The notes under the pieces are model-generated. The model was not told where the DNA came from, searched no databases, and saw nothing but the letters and a program-made list of their open reading frames with translations. From Oscillospiraceae bacterium (GTDB taxonomy: Bacteria > Bacillota > Clostridia > Oscillospirales > Oscillospiraceae), in the NCBI GenBank assembly GCA_902765595.1, contig CACXAQ010000001.1, forward strand, positions 1 through 64,000: a stretch of DNA of 64,000 nt, written 5' to 3'. Made by a program: the position numbers and the translations under genes. This document shows positions 25,268-33,961 of the stretch, piece by piece (the first letter of the stretch is position 1; each line of letters starts with the position of its first letter).

Positions 25268-26320
25268 ATGCATATGGCAGACGCGCTGCTGGCTCCCGCC
25301 GTGGCAGCCACCATGTACGTGGCTTCCGGCACTGCCGCCGGCATTTCCATCCACAAGCTGAAAAAAGATGACGAGCCCCGGAAACTGCCGGTGATGGCGG
25401 TCACCGCCGCGCTGGTCTTCGCGGGACAGATGATCAACTATACCATCCCCGGCACCGGTTCCTCCGGCCACATGTGCGGCGGCATGCTGCTCTCCGCGCT
25501 GCTGGGGCCCCAGGCGGGCTTCCTGTCCATGATCGTGATCCTGGCGATCCAGTGCCTCTTCTTTGCCGACGGCGGATTGATGGCGCTGGGCGCCAACGTG
25601 TGGAACATGGCCTTTTACGGCTGCTTCGTCGGCTATTACCTGATCTGGCGGCCCATCCTGCGCGGCAGGCTCTTCGGTGAGGGCAGGGGCGCGCAGCGGG
25701 CGCGGATCATTCTGGCCTCCATCCTGGGCTGCGTGGTGACGCTTCAGCTGGGCGCCTTCTCCGTGGTGCTGGAGACCAGCCTCTCCGGCATTACCGAGCT
25801 GCCCTTCGGCGCGTTCGTGGCGCTGATGCAGCCCATCCATCTGGCTATCGGCCTCATCGAGGGGCTGATCACCACGGCGGTGCTGCTGTTCGTGTTTGAA
25901 TCCCGGCCCGAACTTCTGCAGGACGTTGCGCCTGCGGAGGGGGCGTCCAAGCGCTCTCTGAAAGCGGTGGTGGCGGTCCTGGCAGTGGTGGCGCTGCTGG
26001 TGGGCGGCGGGCTGAGCCTGCTGGCCAGCTCCAACCCCGACGGTCTGGAGTGGGCGCTCTTCGGCAATGCCGATGCGGGCTACAGCGAGAACATGGGCCT
26101 GGACGAGGAGGACTTCGGCGTGTCCAGCGCCGCGGCCGACAAGGCCGGCGAGATCCAGGAGAAGACCTCCTTCCTGCCGGATTACGCCTTCCCCGAGAGC
26201 GAGGCGGCCGTGGGCACCTCGGTCTCCGGCGTGGTGGGCTCCGCCATGGTGGCGGGCGTCGCGCTGCTGCTGTGCCTGGTGGGCGGCTTCTTCCGGAAAA
26301 AGAAAGAGAAAAACGCATAA
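25268..26320 (+). CDS. cbiM: ECF transporter substrate protein CbiM/NikM with fused CbiN/NikN-like tail
   Basis: 350 residues. The ATG at 25268 is chosen because the protein must begin MHMADALL: the N-terminal Met-His group binds cobalt or nickel in this family. About seven transmembrane helices make the CbiM part (GSSGHMCGGMLLSALLGP is conserved). A later segment with LASSNPDGLEWALFG and a C-terminal helix corresponds to CbiN/NikN, so the two are fused. The operon continues with the T component and ATPase. Metal specificity, Co or Ni, cannot be decided by eye. Confidence 0.9.
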   Translation: MHMADALLAPAVAATMYVASGTAAGISIHKLKKDDEPRKLPVMAVTAALVFAGQMINYTIPGTGSSGHMCGGMLLSALLGPQAGFLSMIVILAIQCLFFADGGLMALGANVWNMAFYGCFVGYYLIWRPILRGRLFGEGRGAQRARIILASILGCVVTLQLGAFSVVLETSLSGITELPFGAFVALMQPIHLAIGLIEGLITTAVLLFVFESRPELLQDVAPAEGASKRSLKAVVAVLAVVALLVGGGLSLLASSNPDGLEWALFGNADAGYSENMGLDEEDFGVSSAAADKAGEIQEKTSFLPDYAFPESEAAVGTSVSGVVGSAMVAGVALLLCLVGGFFRKKKEKNA

Positions 26321-26344
26321 GATCCTTTTCAACCGATCAGACGA

Positions 26345-26368
26345 AAGGGGCATCTTCGGATGCCCCTT
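26345..26368 (+). terminator. Hairpin after cbiM
   Basis: AAGGGGCATC pairs with GATGCCCCTT around a stable TTCG tetraloop. The following bases are only moderately T-rich, so it may act as a partial terminator. Confidence 0.55.
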
Positions 26369-26380
26369 ATCCGTGTTTTA

Positions 26381-26541
26381 TACTAATCCCTAATAAGAAG
26401 AAGACAAAGATTTGCGAGATGGAATTGTGTCAGGCAAGGCGCTTTCCGCAGAGCATAATGGAGATATATGGGCAAGGGAAGCAACGAAGCATGGCGCAAT
26501 TCCAGATGCAAAGATTGTCTGATTTCTATTAGAGATTAGTA
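26381..26541. mobile_element. MITE-like element with long terminal inverted repeats
   Basis: The ends are inverted copies: TACTAATCCCTAATA at the left and its near-complement TATTAGAGATTAGTA at the right. The match continues inward through GACAAAGATTTGC and the GGAATTG/CAATTCC segments. Total length is about 161 bases with no credible gene. It separates cbiM from cbiQ. Confidence 0.72.
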
Positions 26542-26557
26542 TCAGGAAGTACGTGCC

Positions 26558-27361
26558 ATGAACAAAATGGAAAAGGCGCTGCACGAGCTCTCCGAGATGG
26601 ACGAGCTGGCAGCCCAGGCTTCACCCATCCACCGGCTGCATCCGGCGGCGAAGCTGATCGCGACAATTGCATACATCGTGGTGACGGTCTCCTTCCGCAA
26701 GTACGACCTGAGCGGCCTTTTCCCCATGCTGCTCTGGCCGGTGCTGCTGTTCCAGTTGAGCGGTATCCCGGTGCGCACCTGCTTTTATAAGCTCCGGATC
26801 GTGCTGCCCCTGGTGATGGCCGTGGGGCTATTCAACCCCTTCTTCGACCGGGCCATCCTACTGCGGATCGGGGGCGTGGCCGTCTCCGGCGGGGTGATCT
26901 CCATGGTGACCCTGATGCTCAAGGGCGTTTTTTGCCTGATGGCCTCCTTCCTGCTGATGGCCACCACGCCCATCGACAGCCTCTGCGCCGCCCTGCGGAA
27001 GCTGCACGTGCCCGGCATGATCGTGACGCTGCTGCTGCTGACCTACCGCTACGTTGGCGTGATGACGGAGGAGCTGGCGGTGATGACCGACGCCTACCAT
27101 CTGCGGGCCCCGGGGCAGAAGGGCATCCAGGTGTCCGCCTGGGGTTCCTTCCTGGGCCAGCTTCTGCTGCGCAGCATGGACCGGGCCCAGGAGCTCTACA
27201 GCAGCATGCTGCTGCGGGGCTACCATGAGCATTTTCATTACGCGCCCGTAAAGCCCGCCCGGGTGAGCGATGGGCTGTATACCCTGGGCTGCATCCTCCT
27301 GTTCCTGCTGCTGCGCTTTGTGAACGTGGCGCAGCTGCTGGGCAGCCTGTTTGTGAGGTGA
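26558..27361 (+). CDS. cbiQ: ECF transporter transmembrane (T) component CbiQ
   Basis: 267 residues with about five to six membrane helices. The family pattern is visible: HPAAKLIATIAYIVVTVS at the N-terminus, and the coupling helices ending TEELAVMTDAYHLRAPG and SSMLLRGYHEHF (the A.R motifs that contact the ATPase). It links the metal-binding CbiM protein with the ATPase. It overlaps the start region of the ATPase gene, so expression is coupled. Confidence 0.88.
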   Translation: MNKMEKALHELSEMDELAAQASPIHRLHPAAKLIATIAYIVVTVSFRKYDLSGLFPMLLWPVLLFQLSGIPVRTCFYKLRIVLPLVMAVGLFNPFFDRAILLRIGGVAVSGGVISMVTLMLKGVFCLMASFLLMATTPIDSLCAALRKLHVPGMIVTLLLLTYRYVGVMTEELAVMTDAYHLRAPGQKGIQVSAWGSFLGQLLLRSMDRAQELYSSMLLRGYHEHFHYAPVKPARVSDGLYTLGCILLFLLLRFVNVAQLLGSLFVR

Positions 27362-27366
27362 GAGAG

Positions 27367-28089
27367 ATGATCGAATTTCAGCATGTGCGCTTTGCCTATG
27401 AAAAGGGGAGGCCGGTGATCGAGGACCTGTCCTTCCGAATCGGGGACGGGGAGTCGGTGGGTCTCATCGGCGCAAACGGCGCGGGAAAATCCACCGTCAT
27501 GAAGCTGCTGCTGGGCCTGATCCCGGCGGAGGGGACCATCCTGGTGGACGGGCTTGCGGTGAACAAGGCCAATCTCCCCGCCATCCGCCGGAAGCTGGGC
27601 TTCGTGCTGCAGAATTCCGACAACCAGATGTTCATGCCCACCGTGTACGAGGACATGATCTTCGCCCCGCTGAACTACGGCCTGAGCCGTCAGGAGGCGG
27701 AGCAGCGGGTGGACGCGGTGCTGGAGCGGCTGGGCCTCTCGGAGCTGAAGCACCGGCATAACCACCGGATCTCCGGCGGCGAAAAACGCATGGCGGCCAT
27801 CGCCACGATCCTGGCCATGGAGCCGGAGGCTATCCTCATGGACGAGCCCACCTCCGCCCTGGACCCCTATAACCGCCGCATCGTCATCAACACTATCCGT
27901 GGCCTGAAGCAGACCAAGCTCATCACCTCCCACGACCTGGACATGATCCTGGATACCTGCGACAGAGTCATCCTGCTGTCCGAGGGAAAGATCGCGGCCG
28001 ACGGCCCGGCGGAGCAGATCCTGCGGGATCGGGCTCTGCTGGAAAAGCACCACATGGAGCTGCCCCTCAGCTTCACCGGCCGGGAATAA
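27367..28089 (+). CDS. cbiO: ECF transporter ATPase CbiO
   Basis: 240 residues from the ATG after GAGGTGAG. ABC ATPase motifs are complete: Walker A GANGAGKST, Q-loop VLQNSDNQMF with the FAPLN segment typical of CbiO/EcfA, signature ISGGEKR, Walker B AILMDEPTSALD and switch TSHD. It powers the CbiMQ cobalt or nickel importer. It is the last gene of the operon. Confidence 0.92.
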   Translation: MIEFQHVRFAYEKGRPVIEDLSFRIGDGESVGLIGANGAGKSTVMKLLLGLIPAEGTILVDGLAVNKANLPAIRRKLGFVLQNSDNQMFMPTVYEDMIFAPLNYGLSRQEAEQRVDAVLERLGLSELKHRHNHRISGGEKRMAAIATILAMEPEAILMDEPTSALDPYNRRIVINTIRGLKQTKLITSHDLDMILDTCDRVILLSEGKIAADGPAEQILRDRALLEKHHMELPLSFTGRE

Positions 28090-28141
28090 AGAATAGGCGT
28101 GCCGTAAAAGTGAATAGGATGCGCAAACGGTGGATGCTGGC

Positions 28142-28288
28142 GTAGGGGAGGGGCTTGCCCCTCCCGGCCGCAGAAGAAATGACCATCGTGAAAATGTGCG
28201 GCGAATTCGTACTCATCTGAGAATTCGCCGCACATTTCCTTCGTATTTTTCTGCTGCGCCGCCGGGCAGCCGCAAGGGCCGCCCCTAC
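28142..28288. repeat. Palindromic repeat element, about 147 bp
   Basis: The ends are GTAGGGG and CCCCTAC. A central 17-bp perfect hairpin (AAATGTGCGGCGAATTC with its complement at 28221-28237) is flanked by further partly complementary sequence. No gene is present in 28090-28400. Confidence 0.72.
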
Positions 28289-28342
28289 AGGATGAGACGC
28301 GCTTTTGAAAGAAAGATTTACCCTGGACAACAGTCCTTTCCC

Positions 28343-28373
28343 TTGTGTTTAGAAGAAAACTGTGCTATATAAT
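28343..28373 (+). promoter_or_regulatory. Promoter of the EFR1 ferredoxin gene
   Basis: TTGTGT at 28343 lies 17 bases before TATATA (28366), which overlaps TATAAT at 28368. Confidence 0.55.
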
Positions 28374-28403
28374 AGACAGAAACAACTTGGAGGAGGGACC
28401 AGT

Positions 28404-29189
28404 TTGAGCGAGAACATCATCTATTGCTATTCCGGATCCGGCCACTGCCTGAATATGGCCAAGAGCATCGCCAAGGCCCTGGGCGATACCGACATCGTGC
28501 TGATGCGCAGCTTCCCCGCCAAGACCGACGCGCGGGAGGCCAAGCGCGTGGGCTTCATCTTCTCCTGCATGGCGGGCGGACTGCCCGGCGACGTGGAGGA
28601 CTACGTCAAGACCATCCAGATCGCGCCGGACGCCTACAAGTTCGCCGTGGAGCAGTATGCCGGGTATTTGGGCTGCGGCCTGCGCAAGATCGACGAAATC
28701 GTGCATCTGGACTACTGGAACGGCGTTTCCAACCACTCCACCGCTATCTGGCTCATGCCCCACACCCTGACCTTCCCGCCCACGACCCCCGAGAATGCCC
28801 AGAAGCGGATCGACAGGAAAGCCGCTGAGGTAGCCGCGGACGTGCTGGCCGGCAAGCGCAGCGAGAAACGCCCGCCCAAGGAGGCCGCCTTCGAGCTGAT
28901 GAGCAAGGGCCTGGGCAAGACCCATGTGAAGCGGGTGAAGAAGTTCACCGTCAGCGCCGACTGCATCGGCTGCGGCACCTGCGCCAAGGTTTGCCCCCGG
29001 GGCAATATCCAGATGGTGGTGGGCAACAAGCCCAGCTTCGGCTCCAACTGCATGGGCTGCCTGAGCTGCGTGCAGCTCTGCCCCAAGGCCGCCATCAATA
29101 TCGGCAGGATCACCGAGAAGCGGGAGCGTTTCCCGAACCCCAACGTGAAGCCCGCGGAGCTGACCCAGAAGATCATCCACATCGACTGA
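28404..29189 (+). CDS. EFR1-family ferredoxin/flavodoxin protein
   Basis: 261 residues. A TTG start is used: GGAGGAGGG lies six bases upstream and the flavodoxin-like start ENIIYCYSGSGHCLNMA follows. The C-terminal part holds two [4Fe-4S] motifs, CIGCGTCAKVCP (about residues 190-201) and CMGCLSCVQLCP (about 220-231). Such proteins shuttle electrons between FMN and Fe-S clusters in anaerobes. It is a single-gene unit with a strong terminator. Confidence 0.87.
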   Translation: MSENIIYCYSGSGHCLNMAKSIAKALGDTDIVLMRSFPAKTDAREAKRVGFIFSCMAGGLPGDVEDYVKTIQIAPDAYKFAVEQYAGYLGCGLRKIDEIVHLDYWNGVSNHSTAIWLMPHTLTFPPTTPENAQKRIDRKAAEVAADVLAGKRSEKRPPKEAAFELMSKGLGKTHVKRVKKFTVSADCIGCGTCAKVCPRGNIQMVVGNKPSFGSNCMGCLSCVQLCPKAAINIGRITEKRERFPNPNVKPAELTQKIIHID

Positions 29190-29207
29190 AGAGAGTCCAC
29201 ATAAGAA

Positions 29208-29230
29208 ACTCCCGCCCACCGGGCGGGAGT
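29208..29230 (+). terminator. Terminator after the EFR1 gene
   Basis: ACTCCCGCCC pairs with GGGCGGGAGT over a three-base loop, followed by TTTT. It also ends near the converging pckA gene. Confidence 0.88.
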
Positions 29231-29268
29231 TTTTGCATGATATGCTTTTTGTTCGGGAACGCGAGGGA

Positions 29269-30851
<1,583 letters not shown>

Positions 30852-30887
30852 AGTGCATCAAACCCCTTTCGGCTATAGTATACCAAC

Positions 30888-30916
30888 AATATAGCACAAG
30901 CCCGCTCTCCCGTCAA
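30888..30916 (-). promoter_or_regulatory. Promoter of pckA
   Basis: On the minus strand TTGACG and TATATT are separated by 17 bases. The AAAGGGG ribosome site follows downstream at about 11 bases from the ATG. Confidence 0.75.
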
Positions 30917-30974
30917 TCGATACCCGGTGATGGTCATCGCGGCGCGCAGTCGTTTCGCCATCAGAGAGTCATTA

Positions 30975-31004
30975 TTGACAAGGCCGGGGGAGCTGTGCTA
31001 TATT
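30975..31004 (+). promoter_or_regulatory. Promoter of the CNNM/CorC pair
   Basis: A consensus TTGACA (30975) and TATATT (30999) are 18 bases apart. Confidence 0.78.
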
Positions 31005-31043
31005 TTGCTTTGATTCTATAATAAAGGGAGTGTATGTCCAATT

Positions 31044-32336
31044 ATGGATGGCGACAGTCGATCGTCCTGGTTACCCTGGATCGTCGCAGTCTTTCTGCTG
31101 CTCGGCGCAGCATATTTTGCCGTAGCGGAGACGGCCTTTGCCTCCGCATCCCGCAACAAGATCAAAAACGCCGCCGACAAAGGCGACAGCCGGGCCGAAA
31201 AGGCCCTATACGTGCTGGATCATTTTGACCGGGCCATCAGCACCCTGCTCATCGGCACCAACATCGTACATATCGCGGCGGCCTCCCTGGTCACCGTGGC
31301 GGTTACCCGTCTCTGGGGGCTGAGCGCCGTGTCCGTGAGCACCGTCGTGACCACTATCGTGGTCTTCTTTGCCGGGGAGATGCTGCCCAAGAGCATCGCC
31401 AAAAAGTATCCGGAGCGGCTCTGCAAGGCCACCGCCGGGACCCTGCGCTTCTTCATGGTCCTGTTCTGGCCCCTCTCCTCCCTGCTGACCCTGATCGGGC
31501 GCGGCGCCGCCGCCCTGACCCCGGGCGAGGCGGAGATCTCCGTCACCGAGGATGAGCTCTACGATATCATCGAGGACATGACCGAGGAGGGCAGCCTGGA
31601 CGAAGAGCAGGGCGAGCTCATTTCCTCCGCCCTGCAGTTCGGCGAGGTGACGGTGGAGAGCATCCTGACCCCCCGGGTGGACCTGGAGGCCATCGATATC
31701 GAGGACAGTCTGGAGGACATCCTCTCCCAGATCAAGTCCCAGAACCACAGCCGCCTGCCCGTGTACGAGGGGAGCGTTGACAACGTCATCGGCATCCTCC
31801 AGATCCGCCGCTTCATCAAGGCCTATCTCCACAGCGGGAAGGACCTGGACCTGCGCGGCCTGCTGGACCAGCCCTTTTTCATCCATCAGAGCACCAAGAT
31901 CGACGAACTGCTGCCCGTCATGTCCAAAAAGCGGCAGAACATCGCCGTGGTCACCGATAACTACGGCGGCACCCTGGGCATCGTCACGGTGGAGGACATC
32001 CTGGAGGAGCTGGTGGGCGAGATATGGGACGAGGACGACGTGGTGGAGGAGCCCTTCGTGGAGCTGGAGGAGGGCGTGCTGCTGGTGGACGCGGACGAGA
32101 GCGTCAGCGACGTGATGGAGCAGCTGGATTACGAGGACCCGGACGGGGACGAGGAGCTGGTGAACACCCGCATGGGCGAATGGGCCTACGAGCAGTTCAC
32201 CGCCATCCCCAAGGTGGGCGACTCCTTCCGCTATCACGAGCTGGAGGTCACCGTCTCCGCCATGGAGCACAACCGCATCCGCAAGCTCAAGGTCGCGCTC
32301 CTGCCCAAAGCTGAGGAAGGGGGCGAGGACGCATGA
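31044..32336 (+). CDS. CNNM/CorC-type (hemolysin family) transporter, first paralogue
   Basis: 430 residues. Domain order is DUF21/CNNM membrane part (FAVAETAFASASRNKIK, GTNIVHIAAASL, FFAGEMLPKSIAKKYP), two CBS domains (TPRVDLEAIDIEDSL, SRLPVYEGSVDNVIG, TDNYGGTLGIVTVEDILEELVGEI) and a C-terminal CorC/HlyC domain. Such proteins take part in Mg or Na-Mg transport and resistance; the hemolysin name is historical. The ribosome site AAAGGGAG is about 14 bases from the ATG, rather far. It overlaps the next gene by four bases. Confidence 0.87.
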   Translation: MDGDSRSSWLPWIVAVFLLLGAAYFAVAETAFASASRNKIKNAADKGDSRAEKALYVLDHFDRAISTLLIGTNIVHIAAASLVTVAVTRLWGLSAVSVSTVVTTIVVFFAGEMLPKSIAKKYPERLCKATAGTLRFFMVLFWPLSSLLTLIGRGAAALTPGEAEISVTEDELYDIIEDMTEEGSLDEEQGELISSALQFGEVTVESILTPRVDLEAIDIEDSLEDILSQIKSQNHSRLPVYEGSVDNVIGILQIRRFIKAYLHSGKDLDLRGLLDQPFFIHQSTKIDELLPVMSKKRQNIAVVTDNYGGTLGIVTVEDILEELVGEIWDEDDVVEEPFVELEEGVLLVDADESVSDVMEQLDYEDPDGDEELVNTRMGEWAYEQFTAIPKVGDSFRYHELEVTVSAMEHNRIRKLKVALLPKAEEGGEDA

Positions 32337-33604
32337 CCCAGACCCTTCTATATCTGGCGGGGATCCTGCTTTGCGTGATCCTCTCCGGCTTCTTCTCCGG
32401 CTCGGAGATGGCCTATTCCTCCTGCTCGAGCCTCCGGCTGGAGCACCTGCGGGACGACGGCTCCAAACGGGCCGGCGTGGCTGCCCGCATCGCAGACCGC
32501 TTTGACGACGCGCTCAGCGCCATCCTCATCGGCAACAACCTGGTGAACATCGCCGCCTCCTCTCTGGGCGCCGTCCTGGTGGTCCACCTGACCGGGGGCG
32601 ACAGCAAGGTGTGGCTGGCCACCCTGATCATCACCGTCATTATCATCATCTTCGGGGAGACCATCCCCAAGATCACTTGCAAAAAGAACGCAAACCGTGT
32701 GGCGGTGCGCTACGCCTACCCCGTCCGGGCCCTGATGCTGATCCTCAAGCCTTTGGTGTGGCTGGTGGTCAAGGCCGTGGGGCTGCTCACCCGCTCCCTC
32801 AAAGGCGAGGAGGACGAGGACGCCGAGGAGGCCGTGGAGGAGCTGCAGAGCATCATCGAGACCGCCGAGGACGAGGAGGTCCTGGACGAGGACCAGTCGG
32901 AGCTGGTCCAGGCGGCCATCGAGTTCGACCAGATCTCCGCCTCCGAGGTCATGACCGCCCGGGTGGACGTGTGCGCCATCGACATCGAGGACGACTGGGA
33001 GGAGATCCTCTCCCTGGTGGAGGAGGCCCCCTACTCCCGCCTGCCGGTGTACGAGGGCAGCATCGACAACATCATCGGCGTCCTCTACCTGAACCACTTC
33101 CTCAAGGCCATGACCGACGACGGCCGCGCCGACATCCGCAGCCTTCTCATGCCCCCCTGCTACGTGTACAAGACCATGAAGCTGCCCGCGGTGCTGAGCA
33201 CCCTGCGCAAGGCCCGGCAGCACCTGGCCATCGTGTCCGACGAATACGGCGGCACCCTGGGCGTGCTGTCCATGGAGGACGTGCTGGAGACTATCGTTGG
33301 CGACATCTGGGACGAGACCGACACCGTGGAGCAGGAGGTGGTCCTCCGCTCCGAGGGAGAGTATGAGCTGGACGGCGACATGGTCATCACCGACTTCCTG
33401 GAGCTGCTGGGCATCGATGAGGACAGCTTCGAGGCCGAGAGCGAGACCGTGGGCGGCTGGACGGTGGAGAGCTTCGGCGCCTTCCCCCAGGTGGGCGACA
33501 GCTTCCGCTATGAGAACTGGCAGGTCACCGTGCTGGCCATGGACGGCCGGCGGGTGGAGAAGGTGCTGGTGAAGGCCCTGCCCCCGGAAGAGGAAGACAA
33601 GTAA
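32333..33604 (+). CDS. CNNM/CorC-type (hemolysin family) transporter, second paralogue
   Basis: 423 residues, with the same layout as the gene before it: CNNM membrane domain (SGFFSGSEMAYSSC, GNNLVNIAASSLGA, IFGETIPKITCKK), CBS pair (SRLPVYEGSIDNIIG, SDEYGGTLGVLSMEDVLETIVGDIWDE) and a CorC/HlyC domain. The two proteins may form a heterodimer, as this fold is dimeric. It starts at an ATGA overlap, so both are made together. An acidic stretch (about residues 160-190) precedes the CBS pair. Confidence 0.87.
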   Translation: MTQTLLYLAGILLCVILSGFFSGSEMAYSSCSSLRLEHLRDDGSKRAGVAARIADRFDDALSAILIGNNLVNIAASSLGAVLVVHLTGGDSKVWLATLIITVIIIIFGETIPKITCKKNANRVAVRYAYPVRALMLILKPLVWLVVKAVGLLTRSLKGEEDEDAEEAVEELQSIIETAEDEEVLDEDQSELVQAAIEFDQISASEVMTARVDVCAIDIEDDWEEILSLVEEAPYSRLPVYEGSIDNIIGVLYLNHFLKAMTDDGRADIRSLLMPPCYVYKTMKLPAVLSTLRKARQHLAIVSDEYGGTLGVLSMEDVLETIVGDIWDETDTVEQEVVLRSEGEYELDGDMVITDFLELLGIDEDSFEAESETVGGWTVESFGAFPQVGDSFRYENWQVTVLAMDGRRVEKVLVKALPPEEEDK

Positions 33605-33618
33605 AGAGACCTGCCAAA

Positions 33619-33766
33619 GGCGTGCTGCAAAATGCACAAACCCGTCATTCCGAACCAGTGACCCTTGTCACTGGTGTGGGAATCCGTCTCTTCTTATGAG
33701 AAAAACGGATTGCCGCGACCAGTTTGCCAACTGGTCGCGCAATGACGCTGCATTTTGCAGCGCGCC
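33619..33766. repeat. Composite palindromic element with two inverted hairpin units
   Basis: Outer arms GGCGTGCTGCAAAATGCA and TGCATTTTGCAGCGCGCC are complementary with one mismatch. Inside are two units of the 14248 repeat family in opposite orientation: 33644-33688 (ACCAGTGAC/GTCACTGGT) and 33705-33747 (GACCAGTT/AACTGGTC). The total is about 148 bases. No gene is present between 33605 and 33950. Confidence 0.8.
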
Positions 33767-33961
33767 TCTCTCTTTGACCTGCTGCGGCGGTTCTTCCGCG
33801 GCCCCTGACGGCCCCAGGATCATTTTCTCCGAAGAGGAGAGGGCAAAAGGAATCGTCTGCGGAGAGGGCATGAGAAATAATTCGCGTTTTTTTGTGGATT
33901 TTTTCCGAATCGGGTGTATAATATTCTGAATTGATATGGATGAGGAGCGTTGTTACATAAA

